Part shown: positions 55,001-64,000 of the stretch, one piece after another | How the letters are laid out: every line of letters begins with the position of its first letter | Position numbering within the stretch: position 1 is the first letter of the stretch | Origin: Symbiodinium natans | Lineage: Eukaryota; Sar; Dinophyceae; Suessiales; Symbiodiniaceae | Assembly (NCBI GenBank): GCA_905221605.1 | Contig: CAJNDS010002137.1 | Span: 206,231 to 270,230, forward strand | DNA length: 64,000 nt | Reading direction: 5' to 3' | Made by a program: the position numbers and the translations under genes | The notes under the pieces: model-generated | What the model was told of the DNA's origin: nothing | Database searches by the model: none | The model's input: only the letters and a program-made list of their open reading frames with translations

Positions 55001-58000
55001 CCTAAACTCTCAACCCTAAACCTTAAACCCTAAACACTACGAAGCCTAAACCTGGCACCCTAAACCGCAACTACAACCCAAAACCTTGCACTCTCTGTTC
55101 TCTCCCAAGCCACCGGTCAGGTCAGGTCCCTTGCCCCGTTGAAGAATTGACAGTTTAGGTCATAAGCAAAACCGGGATCCTGAACCCCATGCTGCCATGA
55201 AGTATATGGACGATACACCCTTTTGGGGTTCATTTAGTCCTTCAGGTACAGGTTTAGGGTTTAGGGTTTGCCCTAAACCCTAAGCCTCTCTTTCTTAATG
55301 TACATTGATGGCCCCCCCTCCACCCGACCCGACCGGATGCCCTGTCCTGCGATGCCAGCATTGTTGGAGGGTTCAGGCGAATGCTCGTCGGTTCTGGTTG
55401 CTTAACAAACGAAACGATTTGTCGGTCGACAACTCCGTTCTGTCGATTAGATGAAATCAAACTGTGATATTTTAATATGTTGTGGGATCCAAAGGGTGGG
55501 TGGGTAGATTTTCGATACCAGAATCACGAGCTCGAGATGCTCCCTTAACCCTACACCCTTAACCCTAAACCCTAAACCGAAAATAAGGTTTAGTGTGGCC
55601 TGCAGCAGCAGCCGAAGCATCGTCTTGCCGTTGAACCTGGATGCCGTTGTCTGTGGGCGGGTTTAGGGTTTAGGGTTTAGGGTTTGGGGTTTAGAGTTTG
55701 GAGTGTAGGGTTTGGGGTTTGGGGCATAGGGTTTGGGGCTTGGGGTTTGGGGCGTCAGGGTGGTAATCCCGCCCTCCCTCTCTCTGGGGGGAGAAGGAGA
55801 CTCCAGATGTTAGGGCTGAGCACCCATTCCAGCCTGGAATCCACAAGCCTAAGTACGGCCCCAAACCCTCTAAACCCTTAGCATACCCTAAACCCTAAAC
55901 CCTAAACCCTCTAAAACCCTCTTTTAAGCTCTTGTGAACCCGGAACTGAGGACCATTGCCGGATGCACGGCCCCAGAAGCCCTAAACCCCGAACCCTAAA
56001 CGCTTTTCAGCCCCAAACCTCTAAACTCCACTCATGGCCTACTTAGAGGACTTGTGGGGGCTTATAAGTGCAGTTATACTTGGCTTTATCAGTACCCTGA
56101 ACCTCCAAGTAAGAACCCACCCAAAACCCTATAAACCCAACAAATCCAGAAACCCTGCAAACCCTATAAACCCTAAGCCCTAAACCCTCCACCCGAGAAG
56201 CCCCAAGCCCAAACCCCCCCCCCCCACAAAGGGCCCTAAGAACCCGGGTTTAGGTGTAGGGTTTAGGGTTTAGGGTTTAGGGTGTAGGGTTTAGGGTTTA
56301 AGGTTTAGGGTTTAGGGTTTAGGGTTTAGGGACCCGATGACTTCACTTCCCAAGCCGCGGCATGGCGGCAGCCATCTGCAAAGGCAGTTCACCTCGTTGG
56401 CTTGGGCCTCGGCTTGGCACCAACGTGCGGGGCTTTCGGCATAGAGTTTAGGGTTTAGGGTTTGGGGTTTGGGGTTTAGGGTTCAGGGAAAGTTTCGAGG
56501 AGTTTCGAGGACAGTTTCCGGGAGTTTCTCAATTAACTTTCGACTTTCGAAAAAGTTCAAGTTACGGGGCCTTGCGGCTTGAGGGTTTAAGGCTTAGGTG
56601 GAAGAAGGAAAGCCCTAAGCCCCAAACCCCCCTTCCCCCTGCCATCCTCCCCTAAACCCCAAACCCCAAACCCTAAACCCTAAGTCCAGGCCGCAATCGG
56701 GCCGAGCGTGTGCGTCGATGAGGAGCCGAGCGGTCTCCAGCTGCGCTGCACACGCCAAGCGCTCCTAGGTTTAGGGTTTCGGGTTTAGGATTTAGGGTTT
56801 TAAGGGTTTATAGGCTAGGGTTTAGGGTTTAGAGTTTAAGGTTCAGGGTTAGGGTTCAGGGTATAGAGTTTAGAAGGTTTGCTCACACACCTTCTCGGGT
56901 GAGGGTTGTGGTGGGGTTGGGGTGGCTTTACTTGGGGAGTCTTATTCTGGTTGAAGGGGGTTCACTCGCGCCCTAGAAAACTAAACGCCGACGGGTTATA
57001 TGGGATTGTGTGGGGATACGGCTGAAGGACCCCCAAGCACCTAACCCTAAACCCTAAACCCAAACCCTGAACCTTCTGTTTTCTGGTCGAACAACAAAAG
57101 CTGCCCAAGCATCCCACAAGAGGTTATGCTGCCCTACCCCAGCTCCCACCTGCGACAGTGGCGGCGCGAGCAGGCACAGATGCAGCGGGGTGTAGCCTGG
57201 CGTTTTCAGTGGACTTTCCCTCTCGCCCGAAACCCTTTTTTGAATCAGGACTTGTGCAATCGCCCTAACCCGGACCCTAAACCCTAAACCCTAATCCTTA
57301 TAAACCCTAAACCCCAAACCCTGAACCCTATAAACCCTAAACCCCACAAAGACTTGGCGAGTTACATGTAAAGTTGGGTCCAAGAGTTGTCGTTGGATCC
57401 GAAGCCTTCGATTGCCGCGCCCAAGAAACCACAATACAAGCCGGTTTAGGGCTTAGGGTTTAGTGCTTAGGGTATGTGTATTTACATATATATATATGTA
57501 TATATATATGTATATAGATATATACATATATGTAGATGTACATGTGTATATGTGTATATATATATACACACCTTAACTACCCCAAACCTGCTTTTTGTAC
57601 GTTACCTAAGAACCCTCCCAGGGGTTTCATAATCAGAGCCTACCATAAAGTAGTTCGGGTGTTGACAATAAATAAAATAAACAAATGAATAAATAAATAA
57701 TAAATAAATAAGTAAATAAATAAAAAAAGATACATATATATGCACACCCTAAACCCGAACTGCCTCCGGCAGGCTACGTCCTCAGACCTTTTTGGACCTT
57801 CTTTAGGTTTTAGGGTTTAGGGAGGTTAGGGGTTGGGAATCTTAGGGGGTTTAGAGGGCTTTAAGGGTTTAGGGAGGTTCGGGTTTGGGGGTTCTTGGGG
57901 GGTTCAGAGGGCTTTCAGGGTTTAGGGAGGTTAGGGTTTGCGGTTCTTAGGGGGGTTATAGGGTTTAAGGGTTTGGGGAAGTTAGGGTTTGGGGTTTTGG

Positions 58001-59232
58001 GTTGTTTTGCCACCCGTCTAGCCATGCTCGACGGGGCACCCGCAGAGGACAGGAAAGTAGATGGGTTTAGGGTTTAGGGTTTAGGGTTTAGGGTTTAGGG
58101 TTTAGGGTTTAGGGTTTAGGGTTTAGGGTTTAGGGTAAGCTGGTTCCTGCTCTAGGATGCGAAGCAAGCCGTGTACTAAGAGGGGTGTTTTTCTTTGCTC
58201 CCTAAAGGGCAATCCTATTGTCAGATGCTTCAAGGATCTCTAGCACACGTGATGACATTGCTCTGGAAGACCCTCCGCCCCCTGAACCCCAAAACCCGCC
58301 GTTTTCGGAACCCCCTTCGGAACCTCTAAACCTAAACGCTAAACCCTAAACCCTATACCCTCAACCCTAAATTCAACCCGCAAACCCTAAACCCTAAACC
58401 CTTAACCCTAAACCCTAAACCCTAAACCCTAAACCTTAAATTCAACCTGCTTGGAGTGTAAAGGCCGGGTACCATCTGCGTCCACGCGGTTCAGAACATC
58501 GGCGCCGCCCGCGGGAAGCCTCAGCATGGGAGTGGTTTCGGGTTAATTCCTAAACCCTAAACCCTAAACCCTAAACCCGAAACCCTAAACCCTAAACCCT
58601 AAACCCGAAACCCTAAACCCTAAACCCTAAACCCGCGCAGCGACACGACTGCGGGGCTTCGGGTTTACTGTAGCGTTTGAAACTTCCGAGCCTAGGAGCA
58701 GGGTCCAAAAGTGGGCGAAGGTCTACGCCCGCGTATGCCCTACCAAAGAACCCTGTACAAGGGGTTCAATAATATGTAAGAGCCTACAAAAAACTGTTTT
58801 GGGTTCTTAGGGTAGTTACATGGTCCCTGAATACCCATATATCCGAACCCTTTGAAGGAGGTAAGGGACCATATTGTGGGCCTAAACCCTAAACCCTAAA
58901 CCCTAAACCCTGAACCCTAAACCCTAAACCCTAAACCCTAAACCCTAAACCCTAACCCTAAACCCTAAACCCTAAACCCTAAACCGGCCCTTGAAGCCAT
59001 GCCCTCAACCCCGCGAGCTCGAAACGCTCTTCGACCGTGCAGCTCCTACCGTACCGCTCTGCGGTTGATTTCACCGTTCGTTAGGGTTTAGGGTTTAGGG
59101 TTTAGGGTTTAGGGTTTAGGGTTTAGGGTTTAGGGTTTAGGGTTTAGGGTTTAGGGTTTAGGGTTTAGGGTTGAGGGTTGGGTTTAGGGTTTAGGGTTTA
59201 GGGTTTAGGGTTTAGGGTTTAGGGTTTAGGGT

Positions 59233-59285
<53 letters not shown>

Positions 59286-61663
59286 GGTTCAGGGTTCAGG
59301 GTTTAGGGTTTAGGGTTTAGGGTTTAGGGTTTAGGGTTTAGGGTTTAGGGTTTGGGTTTAGGGTCTAGGGTTTGAGGTTTAGGGTTTAGGATATGGGGTA
59401 TAGGGTTTCAACCGGTCCTGATGACGATGGTGCGCAACAACCTGCTTCGAGCGTCTACTTGTTTATCGGCTGTCGGTTTATCTCAGCTCTTTCGGTCTTT
59501 CTTTCTTTATATCTCTCTCTCTCTCTCGCTGTCTCTCTCTCTCTCTCGCTTCCTTCTTCTGCTTCTGCTTCTGCCTCTTCTTCTTCTTATTTTTATTCTG
59601 GGCAGCTGTCTTTCTTTCTTTCTTTCTCTCTCGCTCTCACACTCACACTCACACTCACTCTCACTCTCTCTCTCTCTCTAACTCTCTCTCTCTCTCTCTC
59701 TCCTCTCTCTCTACTGCATCAAAAAGATTAAGCAACCTTTAAGCTAAGCTGCTGAGCCAGCGCTGCGGACACGGCCTTGGCATTGTGCATCGCTGCTGCC
59801 TCCCACAGAGGGCATCGCTAGTAGGGTTCGAGCTGTAGGGTTTGGGGCTTGGGGTGTGTCAGGGCTTGTATGCCCGAAACCCTAAACCCCAAACCCTAAG
59901 TGTGGGGCTTGGGCGAGGGACTTTGGGTCTGCATCTCATTACCATAACTAACTATCAACCCAGACCCCACACCCAAAACCTCACACCTGCAAACCCCTGT
60001 AGAATGGGGCTCTCTCCTGATTTCCAACACCCCTCCGTGTGGATCAGATGTTGGGTTTAGGGTTAGGGTTCAGGGTTCAGGGTTACTGCACACTCTCCTG
60101 AACGTCAACTGAGTCTCTGGGATCATCGGGTCTGAGGGAGGAAGGACGGCAACGCACTCAACAATAAACACCGATGCACAGACAGATGGCCTTCGAACCC
60201 AATGACTCCCCGAAGTTCCTAATCCCTAAACCCTAAACCCTAAACCCTAAACCCTACATGCGATATGATGCGAATCTCAGAGGGCCCCCCCGAGCATGGG
60301 CAACCAGCCTCTGGCAGCGAGGGAGCGACAGGAGGCCTTCTTTTGGCTTAGGCTTTGGGGGATCAAGGGTTTAGGGGTTTGTGGGGGCTTAGGGGTTTAG
60401 GATTTAGGGGCTTAGGCGTTTAGGGTTTAGGGATTTAGGGGTTTAGGGTTTAGGATTTAGGGGTTTCGGGGTTTAGGGTTTAGGGGTTTTGGGGTTTAGG
60501 GCTGAGGATTTAGGATTTAGGGTCCAGGGGGGCTAGGGGGTTGTGGTTCGGGGTTTAGGGGGTTGAGATTGGGATGTTCCATCTTCCCCTAGAGACTAAC
60601 AGTCCTTAATCAGTCCCCATTGAGGATGAGGGGGCACATCCCAAGGTTCAGGGTTAAGTGCCTAAACGCCTAAGCCCCTAAACCCTAAACCCCTAAGCCC
60701 CTAAGCCCCTAAACCCTAAACCCTAAACCCTAAGCCCTAAGCCCTAAACCCTAAACCCTAAACCCTAAACCCTAAACCCTAAAACCTATGGCTTGCTTTG
60801 CAGCAAGGGGCCCGGGGGCTTGATTTGTGGCCTTCCTCGTGTGGCCTTCTTAAGGCTGAGGCCCCTACATCTGGGCTGCAGTTTGGCTTTAAATTAGGGT
60901 TTAGGGTTTAGGGTTTAGGGTTTGGGGTTTGGGTTTGGGGTTTGGGGTTTGGGGTTTGGGGTTTGGGGTTTGGGGTTTGGGGTTTGGGGTTTGGGGTTTG
61001 GGGTTTAGGGCTAGTAGGGTGTAGGTGTAGGGTATAAGGTTGATAGGGTTTATAGGGTTTAGGGTTTGGGTTTTAGGGTTAGGGTCGATGCCTGTTGGAT
61101 TATTCAAGCAGCTGCTGCACTGCACTGGCAGCATGTCTACGAACGATAGGGGGCGCATTGCCAGAAGCGAGCCTTCTACATGAAGCGTTTATTTTCCGGT
61201 CTGATGGACCCTGATGAGCTACGACTACCATACCCCACAACTACTGTTTGCTGTAGAAGCTCTCAATGTTTGCTTTAGAAGCTCTCAAAACATGAACAAA
61301 ACAAAATCTTCTTGACACGGGCAATATATGGAGTCGCGGGTTCTTAAGCACGTAGTAATCTCTTCCCACTAACATTTTTACCAAAAACCCTTTTGGGGTT
61401 TTGGGAGTTTTTTTACAAGGGAGAGGGGGGGGGCATTTAATATTTGGTGAAAGAAATTAGACAAGAAAATAGCAATCTCTTCCCACGAACTTTAATACCC
61501 TCCTAATACTAATAAAACCCCCTGGCCCAAGTAATTAATATAGGGAATATTATTATTTTTTCGCTTGTTGTTCAGTAGACAAGAACATGGCCCCCATCTC
61601 CCAAATGCCCACGCCTGAAAGACTTGCTGCGCGGCGGGCGCGTAGGGGCTTCAGAGGCCATCT
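45872..61663 (-). CDS. Ankyrin-repeat gene of about 28 small exons
   Basis: Proposed exons, 5' to 3': 61615-61663 (ATG 61661), 60786-60848, 60258-60336, 59737-59817, 58985-59058, 58447-58519, 57755-57780, 57150-57213, 56679-56764, 56334-56432, 55578-55636, 54815-54837, 54451-54531, 53925-54007, 53664-53688, 53403-53475, 53258-53289, 52774-52832, 52005-52065, 51550-51609, 48975-49057, 48179-48254, 47660-47690, 47382-47472, 47208-47239, 46980-47049, 46650-46725, 45872-45952 (stop). Ankyrin units appear across junctions: GADVLNRVDADGTRPLH, PGYTPLHLCLLAPP, DADGHRPLHRCLLAPP, MKVLLAARASPNA, DTTPLMEAVRAGDAE then VCQLLLDRGCAAD. Ankyrin arrays bind proteins. No other domain seen. Links near 54-55 kb and 58-60 kb are least sure. 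Confidence 0.7.
49060..50035. other. Intron sequence without an exon
   Basis: Part of the long ankyrin-gene intron that holds the PPR gene. It contains CCCTAAA blocks at 49122-49170, a poly-C tract at 49527-49540 and unique DNA. No coding segment was accepted. Confidence 0.4.
50041..51111 (-). CDS. Intronless PPR protein, probably plastid-targeted
   Basis: A complete 356-aa ORF, ATG at 51111 and TGA at 50041. Residues about 22-40 form a signal-like segment (LLLSVLLLLVLAGPGISF) followed by a Ser/Arg/Thr-rich stretch, the two-part presequence of complex plastids with Phe at the cleavage point. From about residue 115 to 300 there are helix-turn-helix pentatricopeptide repeats, clearest at VPAFNSALNACGKANPP and VVTYASLLRAHERAAS. 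PPR proteins bind organelle RNA to stabilise, cleave or edit it. The array is short for the family. It lies inside an intron of the ankyrin gene on the same strand and has no introns itself, suggesting a retroposed origin. Confidence 0.88.
   Translation of the reverse strand: MQGCCLHARDPARIRRPSNWRLLLSVLLLLVLAGPGISFSSGNYGRRKQPTASVYREQTGSSISRSLHESAQDEEELFNYTLSAHEKKLTSSIFAAGQSGSWSRFSKLWKSYSGTSVPVYCAAMQAAFRCGQYQEAAKMYKRLRSLPDIQINRVVMHRGLKIFGKMRDSRAVDELWSEAIETNRVNKVIAAARIDAAASLGDIEGAAAGLDFMTSNDLDPDVPAFNSALNACGKANPPSKSAAMYLFRAMIKQSLQPTVVTYASLLRAHERAASNDIQAICTDMASRGVEPNHVFAEAYISAMFKGARLRGLGLPGIRKLVQNMSDRRRSKLQYALNSFEASKVMTGLCRDVKKSL
51423..51527. mobile_element. Diverged M2-like element
   Basis: TAGTTGCTGAGTACCC and CTACTCAGCTAGTAA at the ends recall family M2. 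The interior holds small palindromes (GGTTAACC, ACCCTAAAGGGT). It lies just upstream of the PPR gene. Confidence 0.4.
51550..51609 (-). CDS. Ankyrin exon upstream of the nested PPR gene
   Basis: CACAAG precedes DADGHRPLHRCLLAPPHEAQ. Reading on into 48975-49057 (TMKVLLAARASPNA) gives a full ankyrin repeat, so the exons are neighbours in the transcript although the PPR gene lies between them. The donor here is unclear (CAG|GGCTTC). Confidence 0.65.
52135..52211. mobile_element. MITE family M1, 5'-truncated copy
   Basis: ACAGTCCTTAATAGGG through CCTGTTAAGGACTGTTAG to GGGGGAACATCCCA. The left terminal repeat is missing. Confidence 0.65.
52530..52631. mobile_element. MITE family M3 copy B
   Basis: Same length and ends as 32513-32614. 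Two of the three differences are a paired change in the inner stem: TTAAACTTT with AAAGTTTAA here, against TTAAGCTTT with AAAGCTTAA there. Confidence 0.8.
54330..54384. repeat. Palindromic AT-rich hairpin
   Basis: GGTTCATATTACCGTATAC and GGTATATTATATGAACC form inverted arms about a GAATTC centre. Single copy; perhaps a decayed MITE. Confidence 0.5.
55578..57213 (-). CDS. Four phased ankyrin exons
   Basis: Exons 57150-57213, 56679-56764, 56334-56432 and 55578-55636 join as 2-0, 0-2, 2-2, 2-1. They read PGYTPLHLCLLAPPLSQ, AAQLETARLLIDAHARPD, WCQAEAQANEVNCLCRW and GKTMLRLLLQATLN. Upstream, the 26-nt exon 57755-57780 (DVACRRQFG) also fits phase. Donors GTGGGAG, GTTTAGG, GTCCCTAAAC and GTTTAGG. 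Confidence 0.7.
57475..57570. repeat. AT-rich microsatellite
   Basis: TATATA/CATATATG repeats. A second AAATAAATAA tract follows at 57668-57735. Intronic in the ankyrin gene model. Confidence 0.8.
59082..59395. repeat. TTTAGGG array with TTGAGGG core
   Basis: TTTAGGG units surround a block of about nine TTGAGGG units (59230-59292), the same arrangement as at 28294-28481. Confidence 0.9.
59490..59712. repeat. CT-rich microsatellite
   Basis: TCTCTC, TTTC and CACACT repeats make spurious Ser/Leu ORFs on the plus strand. On the minus strand it is a polypurine run in an intron of the ankyrin gene. Confidence 0.85.
60570..60643. mobile_element. MITE family M1, short copy
   Basis: TGGGATGTTCCATCTTCCCC to GGGGGCACATCCCA, with an internal deletion. 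Confidence 0.65.
60898..61006. repeat. TTTGGGG variant array
   Basis: After TTTAGGG units come about 11 TTTGGGG units in a row, a third homogenised variant. It generates an Asn/Pro/Lys/Gln minus ORF that is not a gene. Confidence 0.9.
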
Positions 61664-61669
61664 CTGTAC

Positions 61670-62260
61670 CTGCATTTTTTTTTGAGGGGGGGGGTTCTTT
61701 AGGGTTTAGGGTTTAGGGTTCAAGCACCCTAGACCCCAAAAAACCCTGAACCAGGGTAACATTTTTAGAGATCAAGCCGATTGAAGCAATGGGAGGGGCC
61801 ACAACATCTGGAAAGCTTCGCATGGCAAAAAAAGCCCCTAAACTTACTGTTGGTTAGTAGGGAATGAGAGAATGAGGAACCCAAAACCCGCCTATAGTAC
61901 CTCAAACCCTAAACCCTAAACCCTAAGCCCTTAACCCTAAACCCTCATTTCCCTCATTCCCTCCCTCTCCGAGCATGCCGCAAGGAAAGGAGCACATCAG
62001 GCTTAGGGACCAGTGTTTGGAAGTTCAGGGTTTCGTGATAAGGCACAAGTTTTACAGGGTTTAGGGTTTAGGGTTTCGGGCTACTGTACCTTTCAGTGGG
62101 TAGTGACGCGGGCCCATGGAGGGCCGGATATGATGCATGGGTCTTGTCCAAGCCATGAGCCCCTGACTCCCTGAAAAGGACCCCATTCATGTAGAATTGA
62201 GCTACTTGTATTCAGAGTTGGAATGCCCGTTTTCAAAAAAATCCTAAACCCTCAGCCCTA
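61670..62260. other. Region upstream of the proposed ankyrin start
   Basis: Unique DNA with short CCCTAAA blocks (61905-61930) and a G-rich tract (61685-61694). It would hold the promoter or trans-splice acceptor. No TATA-like signal recognised. Confidence 0.3.
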
Positions 62261-62263
62261 AAC

Positions 62264-62326
62264 CTTTTTTTCCATCCGGAACTCTGTCCTACCCGGCAGG
62301 TGGGGAATGCACGCTCTCCATTGGGC
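62264..62326 (-). CDS. Exon of an unknown gene
   Basis: CCTTCAG precedes AQWRACIPHLPGRTEFRMEK and the exon ends in seven A plus G against GTTTAGGG (phase 0 to 0). The AAAAAAG|GTTTAGGG junction recurs at several array edges in the window. Confidence 0.55.
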
Positions 62327-62997
62327 CTGAAGGGGACAAAGGACGAGACGAGTCCTGGCGGACCTCCAAACGAGCCCAAACCCTAAACCCTATAAACACT
62401 AAACCCTAAACCCTAATCCTAAAACACCTCAAGCCGTCCCCTACCGTGAAGCACGTGGGGAGCACGAACAAAACCCGAAAACCCAAAACGCTCAACCTTT
62501 CCAGGGCGAAAAAACCTACGCATGGAGCGTTTTACTCCAACTTATGTCCTGATTGAAGAAGCCCCTTCAAAGGGCGGGCGGCCGTGGTATAATCACTGTG
62601 AAACACGGGCCATCGAGGGACGACAATGTGGAGAGCTACCGACTGGTGCACCCCAACCTCGACGCAGCCCAAAACAGCCAACATGTTGGCAACCCCCCTC
62701 CCGCCCCCCAACCCGATAGGGTTTAGGGATTAGGGTTTAGGGTTTAGGGTTTAGGGTTTAGGGTTTAGGGTTTAGGGTTTAGGGTTTAGGGCTAAGGGCT
62801 CAAATCCCTGGACGACCTTTCATTTCTGCAGGCATATCATGAGGCCATTTTAATTCTGCTTTCAGCTGCATATTTTCTTACGTAAACACAGAGAGATACC
62901 TATATGCCCATGTACACCCCAACTAGACTCTAAACCCTAAACCCTCAACCCTATGCCCTAAACCCTAAACCCTAAACCCTAAACCCTAACCCTAAAC

Positions 62998-63115
62998 CCT
63001 CAAACTCCCTCTCCTCGCCTCCGAGCCAGGATGGGAACTCCTCCGGTGCGGGCGCCGGGCCCTCGACATGGTCAACCTTCCTCTGGTCGACCTGCTCTGA
63101 AGCAGCAGCCTTGCT
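62998..63115 (-). CDS. Exon of an unknown gene
   Basis: After CCCTCAG the frame reads SKAAASEQVDQRKVDHVEG and later EEFPSWLGGEEREFE to GTTTAGGG, about 39 codons (phase 0 to 1). One of the most convincing single exons. Acidic, with a WLGGEE motif that I cannot assign. Confidence 0.65.
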
Positions 63116-63124
63116 CTGAGGGCT

Positions 63125-63915
63125 CTTAACTTGGGTTTAGGGCTTAGGGCTTAGGGCTTGGGGTTTAGGGTTTAGGGGTTAGGGCTTAGGGTTTAGGGTT
63201 TAGGGCTACACTATTTTAAGTTTAAAGGTTAAGGTCTTGGGTTTAAGGGACCTAAACCCAAGGGCTCTAAGGCTCCAAGCGCTCTTTTTCCTTTTTCCCC
63301 TCCCTCGGTGTGGGGTTGTTAGATGTTCAACTCAACCCTTCTCCTCGCCGGTCTACTCTCGCTCATCCCTAGAGCGCCCAATTCCAGAGTGTCCCTGTAC
63401 CAGAGTGTCCCTGGAGTGCCCTGCCCCAGAGTATCTCTACCCACAAAAATTGGGAATGCTCGAAGTAAACAAAAGTTTGGGTTTAGGGTTTAGGGTTTAG
63501 GGTTTAGGGTTTAGGGTTTAGGGTTTAGGGTTTAGGGTTTAGGTTTTAGGGCCAAAAGGTTTCTTACCTTGCGTTTCGCAAGGTGTTTGGGGCCATTTTG
63601 AGCCTAAGGGGCAGCCGTGCACCCAAAAGGCCTAACGAGAGCCTTGGAGCCCTGGGAGCCATGCAATTCTGCTGTAGCCCTAAGCCCTAAACCCTAAACC
63701 CTAAACCCTAAAACCCTGGACTCAACAACGCGAGCATCCCGGCAAAGCAGAACTGAAACCCTCAAGTCTCGACATTCTGGTCGCCTTCTGAGGAGTTTAG
63801 GGTTTAGGGTTTAGGGTTTAGGGTTTAGGTTTAGGGTTTAGGGTTTAGGGCTACAGCAGAAGGGCATGTAGCCCTTCAGAGCTGACTTCAGCAGTCCAAA
63901 ACAATCCGAAAAGCC
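63125..63915. other. Stretch with arrays and no accepted exon
   Basis: TTTAGGG arrays lie at 63481-63547 and 63795-63852. The unique pieces 63215-63480 and 63550-63790 contain no frame with good splice signals. Confidence 0.35.
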
Positions 63916-63923
63916 TCCGGGAC

Positions 63924-63974
63924 CTGCACTTTGGCCGGGGGCGGGAGCATGTCCCGGAGGAACCTCCGGCAGCT
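63924..63974 (-). CDS. Exon candidate at the right edge
   Basis: GAACAG precedes SCRRFLRDMLPPPAKVQ and a GTCCCGG donor (phase 0 to 0). Probably part of the same gene as 62998-63115. Confidence 0.45.
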
Positions 63975-64000
63975 CTGTTCGGTCGGGATAAGGGTTTAGG

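Noticed and set aside
59393-59731. Plus-strand Ser/Leu-rich ORFs
   Set aside because: They are produced by CT and CACT simple repeats.
60901-61158. Minus ORF of Asn/Pro/Lys/Gln/Thr repeats
   Set aside because: It is the translation of TTTGGGG telomere-like units. Similar PKP/LNP ORFs across the window have the same cause.

Overview
This window looks like nuclear DNA of an alveolate, most likely a dinoflagellate; a chromerid is the main alternative. The evidence is: (i) plant-type telomere-like repeats (TTTAGGG/CCCTAAA) scattered internally in dozens of short blocks; (ii) almost every coding signal reads on the minus strand; (iii) very short exons, some with apparent GC or GA donors; (iv) a PPR gene with a two-part plastid presequence; (v) a copy of the last 11 nt of the dinoflagellate spliced leader in an LTR; (vi) a tyrosine-recombinase relic of a type I associate with dinoflagellates. 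No rRNA, convincing tRNA or CRISPR was seen. Most apparent long ORFs elsewhere are repeat read-through.

Layout, left to right. 1-11 kb: scattered minus-strand exons of one or more coiled-coil-rich proteins, among telomere-like blocks, a TTTCTCTC microsatellite and small hairpin elements. 11.11-19.97 kb: a complete non-autonomous LTR retrotransposon on the minus strand, with 287-bp LTRs, a CCCTA target duplication, a half-tRNA primer site and a polypurine tract. Its ORFs carry WW, S1-like and six CCCH-finger domains but no reverse transcriptase or integrase. It lies between exons of a host gene. 20-24 kb: more exons, including six consecutive ones with matching phases. 24.1-25.9 kb: an inverted array of about 60-bp units and a decayed tyrosine recombinase. 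26-36 kb: several short-exon genes. 36.8-39.1 kb: a six-exon gene of unknown function (about 449 aa) in which one intron is essentially a terminal-inverted-repeat element. 39-45 kb: further exons. 45.9-61.7 kb: one ankyrin-repeat gene of about 28 small exons, with an intronless PPR gene (50.04-51.11 kb) nested in one of its introns. 62-64 kb: exons of a further gene.

The main organising feature is that exons sit in cups of telomere-like DNA. On the plus strand they typically have CCCTAAA on the left and TTTAGGG on the right. Read as minus-strand genes, many introns therefore start with GTTTAGGG, so the repeat itself supplies the GT donor, and carry CCCTAAA towards the acceptor. The two intron ends would be complementary. 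With short TIR elements also inside introns, this looks like an introner-like system made from telomere-type sequence.

Limits: splice sites were read by eye from GT/GC/GA...AG, open frames and phase agreement. Single exons are much less certain than phased chains, and some exons are open in two or three frames.
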